Of a DNA stretch of 48,057 nt, positions 17,017-24,578 are shown piece by piece. The position numbers and the translations under genes are program-made. This stretch comes from an uncultured Gemmatimonadota bacterium (GTDB lineage: Bacteria; Gemmatimonadota; Gemmatimonadetes; Longimicrobiales; Longimicrobiaceae): assembly GCA_902805735.1 (NCBI GenBank), contig CADCTW010000134.1, forward strand, positions 1 to 48,057, written 5' to 3'. Under the pieces are notes generated by a model. The model saw only the letters and a program-made list of their open reading frames with translations. It searched no databases and was not told the DNA's origin. The stretch's first letter is position 1, and each line of letters opens with the position of its first letter.

Positions 17017-17107
17017 ACAGGCTGTACCGCCCCCTCCCCGCGGGGAGTGCGGGTAAATAATTCCGGGGGGTTGCATCGCTCACGCGAGGCAACCCCTCGT
17101 TATTTTT
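17017..17107 (+). ncRNA. Candidate small RNA or attenuated leader of the NYN gene
   Basis: The stretch from the predicted start near 17017 to a T-rich terminator at 17107 is about 91 nt and holds no ORF. It has a perfect 14-base palindrome CTCCCCGCGGGGAG (17034-17047), then the terminator hairpin. This is what a stand-alone 3'-derived small RNA or an attenuator would look like. No known RNA family was recognised. Confidence 0.35.
17066..17107 (+). terminator. Intrinsic terminator
   Basis: GGGGTTGC (17067-17074) pairs with GCAACCCC (17089-17096) around a 14-nt loop, followed by TCGTTATTTTT. AAATAA upstream makes it partly symmetrical. It ends the rsmD-GNAT transcript or the candidate small RNA. 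Confidence 0.75.
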
Positions 17108-17126
17108 CCCCACCCTGTGCCCGCCC

Positions 17127-17789
17127 GTGACCCAGCCCACCTCCGACGCCGGCCCGAACCGCCCTCCGAAGCTGGAGATCTTCGTGGACGGCACCAACTT
17201 CCACCTCGCCCAGACTTACAACGGCGTCCACTTTCGCGTGGACCTGAACCAGCTCGCGACGCGGCTCAGCCGCGGCTTCCACTTCGTGAAATTGAACTAC
17301 TACACCTCGCCCCTGCCGGACGCCAGGAGCGAGGCCTACCGGCGCCAGCAGATCTTCTTCGAACAGCTCCGTAAGAGCTCCCGCATCAACCTGGTGCTGG
17401 GCCGCAACGAGCCGCTCTTTACGGACGGCCGCAAACATCACGTCGAGAAGGAAACCGACGTCAACCTCGCCGTCGACATGGTGGTCGGCGCGCACCGGGG
17501 CCGGTACGACGCCGCGATGCTGGTGGCCGGTGACACGGACTACGTCCGTGCCGTGACAGCGGTGCAGGACGAGGGAAAGAAGGTGATCTGGTGCCATCTC
17601 CCCGCCCAGAAGCACTCGGATCAACTAGCCCAGGTCTGCGACGATGATCGAACTGGACGAGAAGTTCCTCCGCACCTGCCAATTGAACCGGCCCCGCTGA
17701 CAAAGCTCCTCTCTGTGCCTCTGTGCCCCTGTGTGAGGCTGCTTTGGGCGGAACCAGAACGCCCTTCGGTAGTACAAACAGCGGTCTAA
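17127..17789 (+). CDS. NYN-domain (PIN-like) protein with frameshifted C-terminus
   Basis: 220 residues as read from GTG 17127. The NYN/PIN-like fold is clear: EIFVDGTNFHLAQ with the first catalytic Asp, KETDVNLAVDMVVGAHRG with the second acidic cluster, and AMLVAGDTDYVRAVTAV with the third. Such proteins are Mg-dependent RNases. After residue 173 the frame loses the family ending. In the next frame, from 17644 to the TGA at 17700, the sequence reads MIELDEKFLRTCQLNRPR, which looks like the natural C-terminus. The annotated frame instead runs through a solitary repeat arm to 17789. A one-base loss or two-base gain near 17641 would explain this. Confidence 0.75.
   Translation: MTQPTSDAGPNRPPKLEIFVDGTNFHLAQTYNGVHFRVDLNQLATRLSRGFHFVKLNYYTSPLPDARSEAYRRQQIFFEQLRKSSRINLVLGRNEPLFTDGRKHHVEKETDVNLAVDMVVGAHRGRYDAAMLVAGDTDYVRAVTAVQDEGKKVIWCHLPAQKHSDQLAQVCDDDRTGREVPPHLPIEPAPLTKLLSVPLCPCVRLLWAEPERPSVVQTAV
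17706..17738. repeat. Octamer-arm repeat, right arm only
   Basis: CTCCTCTCTGTGCCTCTGTG and following bases. It lies 5 nt past the probable original stop of the NYN gene (17700), as expected for a post-stop element. Confidence 0.8.
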
Positions 17790-17823
17790 GTGCTTGTGCT
17801 GTGTACCGTTATGGGGGTGAGGG

Positions 17824-18711
17824 ATGGATCGGGACTACCTGGTGCGCGCCACCGCGCTCGACGAGCGGGTGCGCGCGTTCGCATTGAATGCCACGGGCGT
17901 CGTGTCCGAGCTGCGCCGGCGCCACGACACGTACCCCGCGGTCACGGCGGCGCTGGGCCGCACGGCCATGGGCGCGCTCCTCATCTCCGCGGCGACGCTC
18001 AAGGAAGAGGAGCAGCTCCTTACGGTGGACGTGAAGGGCGGCGGGCCGGCCGGGCGCATCGTGGTCACGGCCAACGGGCGCGGCGAGGTGCGCGGGCTCG
18101 TGGGGAACCCGCACGCGCACGCGGAGAGCGTCAACGGCAAGCTCAACGTATCCGGCGTGGTGGGCAGCAAGGGCTTCCTCTCCGTCACCAAGCACCTGGG
18201 GATGAAGGACTCGTACCAGGGGACGGTGGAGCTCCTTTCCGGCGAGATCGGCGACGACCTGGCGTACTACCTCCTGCAGAGCGAGCAGACGCCCTCCGCC
18301 GTGGGCGTGGGCGTGTTCGTGCAGCCGGACCACTCGGTCGAGGCGGCGGGCGGCTACATGATCCAGCTCCTCCCCGGCCTGTCGGAGACGGAGATCGCGG
18401 CCATCGAGCAGCGGATCGCGGACCTCCCGCATCCCACGCAGCTCCTGCGCGACGGCGCCACCCCGGAGGAGATCCTGGAGCGGATCTTCCCCGAGGGCTA
18501 CACGCTCGGCGACAGCTCTCCCATCCGCTTCCACTGCCCTTGCTCGCGCGAGCGCTTCGAATCCGCCATCGTGAGCCTGGGCCACGACGAGGTGCAGCGG
18601 ATCATCGAGGAGGAAGAGGAGCCGTTCACCGAGGTGGTGTGCCACTTCTGCAACGAATCGTACCAGTTCTCGCCGGTGGAGATGGAAGCGATTCTCGAGG
18701 CCGCTCGGTAA
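17824..18711 (+). CDS. hslO: Redox-regulated chaperone Hsp33
   Basis: 295 residues, normal length. The substrate-binding N-terminal domain spans about residues 1-180 (MGALLISAATLKEEEQLLTV, GVVGSKGFLSVTKHLGMK). The C-terminal redox switch has CPC and CHFC separated by 32 residues, the CxC...CxxC zinc centre that opens under oxidative stress and turns Hsp33 into a holdase. A purine-rich GGTGAGGG precedes ATG 17824. It is convergent with a peroxiredoxin, so two oxidative-stress genes meet tail to tail. Its TAA leads directly into a palindromic repeat. Confidence 0.95.
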   Translation: MDRDYLVRATALDERVRAFALNATGVVSELRRRHDTYPAVTAALGRTAMGALLISAATLKEEEQLLTVDVKGGGPAGRIVVTANGRGEVRGLVGNPHAHAESVNGKLNVSGVVGSKGFLSVTKHLGMKDSYQGTVELLSGEIGDDLAYYLLQSEQTPSAVGVGVFVQPDHSVEAAGGYMIQLLPGLSETEIAAIEQRIADLPHPTQLLRDGATPEEILERIFPEGYTLGDSSPIRFHCPCSRERFESAIVSLGHDEVQRIIEEEEEPFTEVVCHFCNESYQFSPVEMEAILEAAR

Positions 18712-18786
18712 AAAGCGGGCTCACACAGAGACACAGAGGCACAGAGATGACCTTGTCTCTGTGCCTCTGTGTCTCTGTGTGGGCCC
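18712..18786. repeat. Octamer-arm palindrome between convergent hslO and peroxiredoxin
   Basis: AAAAGCGGGCTCAC at the left end abuts the hslO stop, and the right arm ends in GGGCCCC within 3 nt of the peroxiredoxin stop. The centre is TGACCTTG, different from other copies. Confidence 0.9.
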
Positions 18787-18788
18787 CT

Positions 18789-19259
18789 TCAGTTCGCCAG
18801 CGCCGCGCGAATCTCTTCGAAAGGCGGCAGGAGCGACGGGTTGCTGCTGTGCCACACGTAGCGCACCGTGCCGTCCGTGTTCACGATGAACACCGCGCGG
18901 TCGGAGGCGTTGCGCAGCCCCGGGCCCAGCGGCGCCTCGCGCAGCACGCCGAAGCCGCGGCTCGCCTCGCGGTTGAAGTCCGAGAGGAAGAGGTAGTCCG
19001 CGCCGATCTCCTTGCGGAAGCGGTCCAGCACGAAGGGCGAGTCCACGCTCACCGCCGCCACCTGCACGCCCAGGCCATTGTACACGGACAGGTCGTCGCG
19101 GAAGGTGCACAGCTCTTCCGTGCAGGTGCTGGTGAAGGCCAGGGGGAAGAAGACCACCACGGTGGGCTGGGCCTGGTAGAGGCTGGCCAGCGACACCTGC
19201 TCGTTGGTGTGCGAGGGGAGCGTTACGTCGGGGGCCTGATCGCCTTTCTGCAGCGGCAT
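18789..19259 (-). CDS. Peroxiredoxin, AhpC/TSA family (AhpE/BCP-like)
   Basis: 156 residues from ATG 19259. The peroxidatic Cys is in FFPLAFTSTCTEELCTFRDD, which has the TxxC core, with the conserved Arg further on in RNASDRAVFIV. A second Cys five residues after the peroxidatic one (TCTEELC) could act as a resolving residue, as in some BCP enzymes, but this is inference. It reduces hydroperoxides in the cytoplasm, with thioredoxin or a similar donor. It lies 56 nt downstream of an uncharacterised gene and may share its transcript. Confidence 0.9.
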   Translation of the reverse strand: MPLQKGDQAPDVTLPSHTNEQVSLASLYQAQPTVVVFFPLAFTSTCTEELCTFRDDLSVYNGLGVQVAAVSVDSPFVLDRFRKEIGADYLFLSDFNREASRGFGVLREAPLGPGLRNASDRAVFIVNTDGTVRYVWHSSNPSLLPPFEEIRAALAN

Positions 19260-19315
19260 CGCGGGTTTCCTCGGTTTCTCGGGTGTGGTCGGGCGGGGCG
19301 GATGCGTGCCCGCCG

Positions 19316-19771
19316 CTATTCTTTGTCCAGCAGCCGCAGCGTGGTGAGCGCCAGGCGCACCGTGTCGCGCTCCTTCGCTTCGTCCCCCGCGGGGCAGAAG
19401 TAGGTGGCGAAGGCGATGGTGCCCGGCGTCGTCGCCACGCCCACCATCCAGAAGAGCGACTCGCCGTCTTCCTCGTCCTCGCTCACGAACTCGCACAGCG
19501 CCAGCTCCGATCCGTCCTCCAGCGGCACATCCTCCACCTCGTCCTCCTCCAGCTCCACGCTCCGCTCGTCCAGGAAGGCGTACAGCTCCTCGGCGGGGTC
19601 CGGGAACTCGTCCGGTGAAGCTTCGAAGGCGATCAGGTGCAGCGTTCCCACGCCGTCCTCCCGCCACACCTCCACACCGCCGTCCTCCTCGTCCGGTGCG
19701 GCGGACCAGCCGCGGGGGACCACCAGGTCGAACCGCCCGTCGGGGTCGGCGTACCGCTCGGCTTCGCTCAT
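19316..19771 (-). CDS. Acidic hypothetical protein
   Basis: 151 residues, very acidic (runs of Asp/Glu in EEDGG, SEDEEDGES). The N-terminus YADPDGRFDLVVPRGWSAAP resembles the start of PsbP/DUF1795-like domains, in which a secreted or cytosolic beta-sheet protein begins with a fold of this kind; the match is weak. There is no signal peptide. It is followed after 56 nt by the peroxiredoxin gene on the same strand. Function unknown. Confidence 0.65.
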   Translation of the reverse strand: MSEAERYADPDGRFDLVVPRGWSAAPDEEDGGVEVWREDGVGTLHLIAFEASPDEFPDPAEELYAFLDERSVELEEDEVEDVPLEDGSELALCEFVSEDEEDGESLFWMVGVATTPGTIAFATYFCPAGDEAKERDTVRLALTTLRLLDKE

Positions 19772-19974
19772 GGGGCCTCGGATTGCTGGGTTCGCGGGTG
19801 CCGGGCAAGATGGGCGCCGCTCCCGGAGCGGGCAAGCCGTCCCCCCGCGCTGTCAGAAACTCGTGTGTACACGCGTTGATTGTTTCGAACGGGTGTTCGG
19901 CATGGATACTGCCCCGTTCAGGCCATCAGGCGCACGAGTTTTCTGCGCCTTCCACCCTCGCAAGGGAGGCGCTT

Positions 19975-20139
19975 ATTCGCACCTTGGGCGTCAGTCTCGT
20001 GGCCGTCGTGGCCATCGTCGCAAGCCTCGCCGTGGTCCGCCAGCGTCAGGAAGAGCCGGTGCGGGTGCGGGAGAAGCGCGGCGCCGAACCCTCCCCCGCC
20101 GCGGTAGACCTGGACCTGCTCAGAAACGCGGGTCTTTGA
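19975..20139 (+). CDS. Small single-pass membrane protein, start uncertain
   Basis: The frame ending at TGA 20137-20139 encodes one clear membrane helix (TLGVSLVAVVAIVASLAVV) followed by RQRQEEPVRVREKRG and a short tail, about 54 residues. No ATG or GTG sits at a sensible place. AGGGAGG (19963-19969) lies 5 nt before an ATT codon (19975) and 14 nt before a TTG (19984), so ATT or TTG initiation is likely if the gene is real. No homologue is recognised. The stop runs into a palindromic repeat, as real genes here do. Confidence 0.35.
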   Translation: MRTLGVSLVAVVAIVASLAVVRQRQEEPVRVREKRGAEPSPAAVDLDLLRNAGL

Positions 20140-20206
20140 AAAGCGGGGCTCACACAGAGACACAGAGGCACAGAGATGAACTTCATCTCTGTGCCTTTCT
20201 TTTTGC
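20140..20206. repeat. Octamer-arm palindrome, right arm replaced by a T-rich tract
   Basis: Begins AAGCGGGGCTCAC right after the TGA at 20137-20139. The right arm breaks off at TGCC and continues TTTCTTTTTGCG, which makes the plus-strand terminator form stronger. Confidence 0.85.
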
Positions 20207-20281
20207 GTGGCGGCAATGTTGTTGATGATCATTGTGAGACTATGACATACATGGCGCGATGGAACAAATGATTGGGGTGGG

Positions 20282-20310
20282 TTGACTCAAACGGCTTGTT
20301 TGCATATACT
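20282..20310 (+). promoter_or_regulatory. Promoter of the lytic transglycosylase gene
   Basis: TTGACT (20282-20287), 17 nt, TATACT (20305-20310). It is the closest match to the classical sigma-70 consensus in the window. A leader of about 80 nt follows. Confidence 0.75.
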
Positions 20311-20394
20311 TAGTGCGTAATGTCGAACGCCGGATGGAGTGCCGCGAGACGAGATTCGCCGCGCTGCCCCCAACTCGAGACAGGAGACATTCGC

Positions 20395-21138
20395 GTGAAT
20401 AACAACGACACGAACAGGGCTCCGCGGGTGTCGCCGCGCTCGCGGTTCCGCAATGATACGAAGGCGCTGCTTACGTCGCGGCCGGTGCAGGCGCTCCTCA
20501 TCCTGGGGGCGGTGGTGGAGGGCGCGGTGATCATGCAGCGCCACAACGAGGCGCAGCCCGCGCAGCAGGCGAGCGCGCAGGAAGTGCTCCACGAGGCCCT
20601 CCAGGCCCCGATCAAGGTGGTTCCGGCGCCCAAGCTGGCCAAGCTGGAGGACCTCAAGGTCGAGAGCGCCCAGGAGAGCGAGAAGCGTGAGGCGGTGGAA
20701 GCCAAGCGGCTCGCCGAGCGCTACCGCAAGAGCGGGTTCAAGGTCTCGGACCGCCTCGCGATCCAGATCCACGAGGCGGCGCAGGCGAACGGGATCAAGC
20801 CGGAAGTCGCCTTCGGGCTGGTGAAGACGGAGAGCGGGTTCAAGACCTCCGCCACGAGCCACGTCGGCGCCATCGGCCTCACGCAGCTCATGCCCGCCAC
20901 GGCGCGCTGGCTGAAGCCCGGCACCACGCGCAGCGACCTGCGCGACACGGAGACGAACCTGAACATCGGCTTCAAGTACCTGGCCGACCTGATCGAGAAG
21001 TACGACGGCAACACCAAGCTGGCGCTGCTGGCCTACAACCGCGGCCCCGGCACCGTGGACCGCCTCCTGAAGCGCGGCCGCAACCCGGACAACGGCTACG
21101 CGGACATGGTGTACGGCCGCCGCAACAGCCACCGGTAA
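20395..21138 (+). CDS. Membrane-anchored lytic transglycosylase (SLT domain)
   Basis: 247 residues from GTG 20395. This start is supported by AGGAGA at 20382-20387, 7 nt upstream; an earlier ATG at 20320 lacks a site. A membrane helix at about residues 28-45 (VQALLILGAVVEGAVI) anchors the protein. A charged linker precedes the SLT domain. GLVKTESGFKTSATSHVGAI contains the catalytic Glu and the ES-motif, followed by GLTQLMPATARW and the LLAYNRGPGTV motif. It cleaves peptidoglycan glycan strands to form anhydromuramic ends, in cell-wall remodelling. Confidence 0.9.
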   Translation: MNNNDTNRAPRVSPRSRFRNDTKALLTSRPVQALLILGAVVEGAVIMQRHNEAQPAQQASAQEVLHEALQAPIKVVPAPKLAKLEDLKVESAQESEKREAVEAKRLAERYRKSGFKVSDRLAIQIHEAAQANGIKPEVAFGLVKTESGFKTSATSHVGAIGLTQLMPATARWLKPGTTRSDLRDTETNLNIGFKYLADLIEKYDGNTKLALLAYNRGPGTVDRLLKRGRNPDNGYADMVYGRRNSHR

Positions 21139-21216
21139 AAAATCTCACACAGAGACACAGAGGCACAGAGACGAATTCATCTCTGTGCCTCTGTGTCTCT
21201 GTGTGAGAACTTCTTT
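21139..21216. repeat. Octamer-arm palindrome as bidirectional terminator
   Basis: AAAATCTCACAC on the left and GTGTGAGAACTTCTTTTT on the right give A/T tracts on both sides of a long stem. It fills the whole gap between the convergent transglycosylase and ferredoxin genes. Confidence 0.9.
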
Positions 21217-21453
21217 TTACTTGGCCGACATCGCCGCATTCTTCTCGATGTACTCCGACCACTCGGGCGGCACGTCGGTGTCCGGGAAGATGGCCTGCAC
21301 GGGGCACTCGGGCTCGCACGCGCCGCAGTCGATGCACTCGTCCGGGTTGATGTAGTACTGGTCGTCCGCCTCGTAGATGCAGTCGACGGGGCAGACCTCG
21401 ACGCAGCTTGCGTCCTTGGTGCCGATGCACGGCTCCGCGATCACGTACGGCAT
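21217..21453 (-). CDS. 7Fe ferredoxin ([3Fe-4S][4Fe-4S]), Thermus type
   Basis: 78 residues. [20 protein letters not shown] starts the protein; the first cluster motif lacks the second Cys of the usual CxxC (C9, then C17, C21 and C25), as in Thermus-type ferredoxins with a [3Fe-4S] cluster. The second motif [12 protein letters not shown] supplies the [4Fe-4S] ligands. The C-terminal tail ([16 protein letters not shown]) is characteristic of this group. It is a soluble one-electron carrier; its partners cannot be inferred here. A promoter with a 17-nt spacer and a LexA-box-like palindrome lie upstream. Confidence 0.93.
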   Translation of the reverse strand: MPYVIAEPCIGTKDASCVEVCPVDCIYEADDQYYINPDECIDCGACEPECPVQAIFPDTDVPPEWSEYIEKNAAMSAK

Positions 21454-21514
21454 ATGTGCTCTCTCAGCGGTTGGTCGGTGTGGCTCGGGCCTGGCTCGGG
21501 TGCCCGGAGCGCAT

Positions 21515-21543
21515 ACGATAGCACCCGCGGCCGGGCTTGTCCA
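21515..21543 (-). promoter_or_regulatory. Candidate ferredoxin promoter
   Basis: On the minus strand TGGACA (21543-21538), a 17-nt spacer, TATCGT (21520-21515). Predicted leader of about 55 nt. Confidence 0.5.
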
Positions 21544-21552
21544 TACAGGGCT

Positions 21553-21566
21553 CGAACGAACGTTCG
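21553..21566. promoter_or_regulatory. Palindrome matching the CGAAC-N4-GTTCG SOS-box form
   Basis: CGAACGAACGTTCG sits 10 nt upstream of the candidate ferredoxin -35 box. It fits the Gram-positive LexA consensus CGAACRNRYGTTCG exactly. Whether LexA of this phylum uses that form is not known from the window. Confidence 0.3.
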
Positions 21567-21571
21567 AAAAG

Positions 21572-22420
21572 CTATCCCAGGTGCTCGCCGAGCCACTCCA
21601 GTGTGGCGTCGGTGGCGGTGCGCAGCGCGTCCGTGGCCCCCGCGTAGGGATGCTTCGCACCGAAGGTGTGGTCCGCGTCGTCGATCAGCAGCAGCTCCGC
21701 GTTGTCTCCCGCCATGTCCCACAGCGTCCGCGCGTCGTCCGCCGGCACCGAGGTGTCCGCCTCGCCGTGCACGATCAGCCAGGGGAGGGTGAGGCGCGCC
21801 GCCGCGCGGCGGATGTCCAGCCGCTCCGTGTTCTCCTCGATGTCGCGCAGGAACTGCGGGCCGATGGGCATCGCCTGCCCGGTGCGGGCGTTGACGATCT
21901 CCACGGACTCGCCGTGCCGCCACCGCGCAAGCTGCTCCTCGCTCCAGCGATGGACGGTGGCGATGGCCGCCCACGTCACCAGCGCGTCCACCCGCCGGTC
22001 CTCCGCTGCCGCCAGCACCGCCTCGCCGCCGCCGCGCGAGTGCCCCAGCAGCCCGATCCGCCTGGGCGCTTTGGGCAGCACCCTGGGGAGCGCGTCCAGC
22101 ACCATGCGGATCTCGTCCACCTCGCGCGTGAGCGTGTGCCGCTCGAACAGCTCCAGGGCGCTGAAGTCCACCCCGTCCGCCCCCACCCCGTTGTGCGAGA
22201 AGTCGAACGACACGGCCGCGTGCCCCCGCGCCGCCGCCGCCCGCGCCACCGCGGGGAAGAATCCCCACTCGCGAAACCCCTTGAACCCGTGGCAGATCAC
22301 CACGGCGCTCCTGGGCTCCGTCCCTTCCACCACGCGCACGTCCCCGCGCACGGGCGGCCCGCCATCCTTGGGGCGCAGCTCGAAACGCGTGCGGGTGAGC
22401 GTCGGCGTCGTTTCAGGCAT
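21572..22420 (-). CDS. Alpha/beta hydrolase
   Basis: 282 residues from ATG 22420. The oxyanion region [14 protein letters not shown] is followed by the nucleophile elbow [12 protein letters not shown] (Ser in GHSRG). Asp in [15 protein letters not shown] and His in [13 protein letters not shown] complete the triad. The fold is that of dienelactone-hydrolase/prolyl-oligopeptidase-type cytosolic enzymes; there is no signal peptide. Substrate unknown. The last bases contain AAGCTATCC, a chance match to a -10 box. Confidence 0.85.
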   Translation of the reverse strand: MPETTPTLTRTRFELRPKDGGPPVRGDVRVVEGTEPRSAVVICHGFKGFREWGFFPAVARAAAARGHAAVSFDFSHNGVGADGVDFSALELFERHTLTREVDEIRMVLDALPRVLPKAPRRIGLLGHSRGGGEAVLAAAEDRRVDALVTWAAIATVHRWSEEQLARWRHGESVEIVNARTGQAMPIGPQFLRDIEENTERLDIRRAAARLTLPWLIVHGEADTSVPADDARTLWDMAGDNAELLLIDDADHTFGAKHPYAGATDALRTATDATLEWLGEHLG

Positions 22421-22451
22421 GGCGACCGGGCGTGAGTGGGTGGGTGCTGAC

Positions 22452-22507
22452 GGGGAGGCCCTCACCCCCCCGACCCCCCTCCCCCAAACTGCTGGGGGAG
22501 GGGGGCG
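22452..22507. repeat. C-rich hairpin repeat, copy 1 (56 nt, identical to copy 2)
   Basis: Contains CCCCCTCCCCC, AAACTGCT and GGGGGAGGGGGG, a long stem with an AAACTGCT loop. An identical 56-nt copy is at 41885-41940. It lies upstream of the hydrolase start in a gene-free region (22421-22742). Confidence 0.85.
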
Positions 22508-22669
22508 ATTTCCACGGGTCGGTGCGACGAAGGCGGGCCCCCCTTCGGCGCGCCTTCTAGCTCTGCCCTCGCGCCGGCCGCGGGCAAGCCCCGCCCGGGC
22601 TGACTCTCCCTGCAGCGGCAGCCGCACACCCGCGCCATCCACCCCGCCGCCACTCGGCTCGCCGCACGC

Positions 22670-22737
22670 GAAGTAGTCCCCTCTCCCACGCAGTTTGTGG
22701 GAGAGGGTGGCGGCTCTCAGGCCGCCGGGTGAGGGCC
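22670..22737. repeat. CT-rich double-hairpin repeat, copy C
   Basis: Same family as 2871-2940 and 3034-3100, with GAAGTAGTCCCCTCTCCCA at one end and GCCGGGTGAGGGC at the other. It lies 5 nt past the stop of the DR2241-like gene. The rest of 22508-22669 shows no gene. Confidence 0.8.
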
Positions 22738-22742
22738 CCCTC

Positions 22743-23660
22743 CTACGCCACCATCGGGCACCCCGCGCAGGGCGTCTTTCGCGGGCAACCTTCGCAGGGC
22801 AGCTCGGATTCCTCCGGCGCTTCGGCGGCGGCGAGGCGGGCGGCCAGGTAGCGGATGCGGCGCGGGTTGAGGGGGTCGTCGAACTCGCCCTCGCGCACGC
22901 GGCCCAGGGTGCCGCTGGCGGCGGCGGCGACCACGGCGCGAAGCTGGTTCGTCTCATCGGTGCCCAGCGGCACCAGCCCCGCCACCGGCTGGCGAGGGGC
23001 GCGCTCCACCTTGAGCACCTTGCGGGCGAAGGAGATGAACATCGAGCACGCCTCGGGGCAGGGGACCAGCGCGTCGCCGTGCGGCGGGCCCTCGTCCGCC
23101 ATCTCCAGCGGCACCCCCTCGTCCACCTCCCACGCCACGCGCCGCAGGCACACCGCGTCGCCGCAGCAGGCGCGCACCGTGTTGCGCACCGCCTCCGTCT
23201 CCAGCAGCTTCACGGCGCCGTAGATCCCGCTCTGCCGCAGCGCCGTCTCGCGCCAGTGGGTGACGCGCAGGCCGCCCGTGCGCCCCGCGTGCCAGTGCAG
23301 CGCGCAGGCGGGATACAGGTAGTCGAGCGCCGTCCACATCCCCCGCGCGTCCAGCCCCGCCAGCGCCCACCCGCCGCGCAGGTTGGGGGCCGTCTTCAGC
23401 GGGCGGTGCTCGCCCTCGTCCGTCACCTGGGCTATGGCGCGCGCGGCGAAGGGGTCGCTCGACACCTCCAGGGCCTCCGGCGGCGCGCCGGCGTCGCGGC
23501 GGTGGCGGATCTCGTAGCCGCGTCCGGCGGCGCGGATGCGGGCCTGGAGGAAGTCGCGCCCGTCCGGCCCCGCCTCGTCCACCCACGCGGCCAGCGCCGC
23601 GCGTGCCTCCGCGATGCCGCCAGGGGCGTGCGAGCCGCGGGCGTCGGCACGATCAGACAT
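22743..23660 (-). CDS. DR2241-like iron-sulfur protein paired with CbiX
   Basis: 305 residues. It resembles the C-terminal part of Deinococcus DR2241-type proteins: an N-terminal stabilising region, a Cys-rich centre (RACCGDAVCLRR, PCPEACSMF) and a C-terminal cluster motif LPCEGCPRKTPCAGCPMVA, four Cys in a CxxC...CxxC arrangement suitable for a [4Fe-4S] centre. In those proteins this part is fused to CbiX domains; here it is a separate gene that overlaps cbiX by 8 nt. It probably supports a tetrapyrrole chelatase with electron transfer or structural stability; this is inference. Confidence 0.68.
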   Translation of the reverse strand: MSDRADARGSHAPGGIAEARAALAAWVDEAGPDGRDFLQARIRAAGRGYEIRHRRDAGAPPEALEVSSDPFAARAIAQVTDEGEHRPLKTAPNLRGGWALAGLDARGMWTALDYLYPACALHWHAGRTGGLRVTHWRETALRQSGIYGAVKLLETEAVRNTVRACCGDAVCLRRVAWEVDEGVPLEMADEGPPHGDALVPCPEACSMFISFARKVLKVERAPRQPVAGLVPLGTDETNQLRAVVAAAASGTLGRVREGEFDDPLNPRRIRYLAARLAAAEAPEESELPCEGCPRKTPCAGCPMVA

Positions 23661-24441
23661 GGACGTCCTCCGGGATCTCGGCGCCGGCGTCGCGGGCGCG
23701 CTGCAGCACGATCTCCGCCACTTCGGGGAAGGTGCCCACCGGCGCGGCGTAGAAGATGGAACGCCCGTCGCGCTCCGTCACGGGGCTCACGGCGGGGCGG
23801 TTGATCCCCAGGTCGTCGGGGATGGTCTCCTGCGTGTGCCACCCCTCGGCCACGAAAAAGGGCACCAGCACCACGTCTCGTCCGCCCATCTCCTCCAGCA
23901 CCTCGCCCACCTCCGGCGGCTGGTCCAGGAACCCCGTCTTCACCTCCCCGAACACCCCGGCCGCCTCGGCTTCGCGCGTGACGCGGTAGATGACCTCGGC
24001 CGAGTTGGAGTTGCGCTCCGTGCCGTGGCCGATGATCACCAGCCCCGCCCGCCGCGCCTCCTCGTCGCTCATCCCCGCCGTCTCCTCGGCGCGCCGCAGG
24101 ATCATGGCCGGCATCGACGGGTGCGTGCCGACGGGGCCGCAATAGCGGATCGTCTTCCCCAGCTTACGCGTGACGGAGGGCGCGGGCCCGTCCAGCCCCA
24201 GCTCGCGGGGGATCACCTCCTCCGTGAAGTATCCTTCGGAGATGAAGAGGGGGACGACGTACACCTCCTCCGACTCCACGAGGTCGAACACCTCGCGCAT
24301 GGAGGGCTCTTCCTTCCAGAAGCACTCGCGCACCTCGTCGAAGGCGCCCGTGCGCCGGATGGCCTCCGCGTGGCGGTAGACCGGCGCGCTGGACTCCGCG
24401 TTGAGGTGCGACCCGTGCCCGATGATGATCAGCGCTCGCAA
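23653..24441 (-). CDS. cbiX: Sirohydrochlorin chelatase, two-domain CbiX type
   Basis: 262 residues from a TTG at 24441. This start is chosen because AAGGAG ends 10 nt upstream; the in-frame ATG 24477 has no such site. The N-terminal domain starts LIIIGHGSHLN, the second LVIIGHGTERN. Each CbiX/SirB half has the GHG motif with the metal-binding His. The second half keeps a further His in FFVAEGWHTQETIP, while the first half has FISEGYFTEEVIP instead. It inserts Co or Fe into sirohydrochlorin (B12 or sirohaem). Overlap with the DR2241-like gene implies a joint function. Confidence 0.85.
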   Translation of the reverse strand: MRALIIIGHGSHLNAESSAPVYRHAEAIRRTGAFDEVRECFWKEEPSMREVFDLVESEEVYVVPLFISEGYFTEEVIPRELGLDGPAPSVTRKLGKTIRYCGPVGTHPSMPAMILRRAEETAGMSDEEARRAGLVIIGHGTERNSNSAEVIYRVTREAEAAGVFGEVKTGFLDQPPEVGEVLEEMGGRDVVLVPFFVAEGWHTQETIPDDLGINRPAVSPVTERDGRSIFYAAPVGTFPEVAEIVLQRARDAGAEIPEDVHV

Positions 24442-24503
24442 ACCGTTCCTGCTCCTTAGTGGGGTGTGCGGCAACATGCGGCCCGCGTGCGGCAGGGGCA
24501 ACC

Positions 24504-24575
24504 CCGGCTCACACAGAGACACAGAGGCACAGAGGTGAAGTCGTCTCTGTGCCTCTGTGTCTCTGTGCGAGACCG
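24504..24575. repeat. Octamer-arm palindrome after the XRE gene
   Basis: CCGGCTCACAC to GCGAGACCGG. It begins 4 nt beyond the XRE stop on the minus strand and lies upstream of cbiX. Confidence 0.88.
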
Positions 24576-24578
24576 GTA

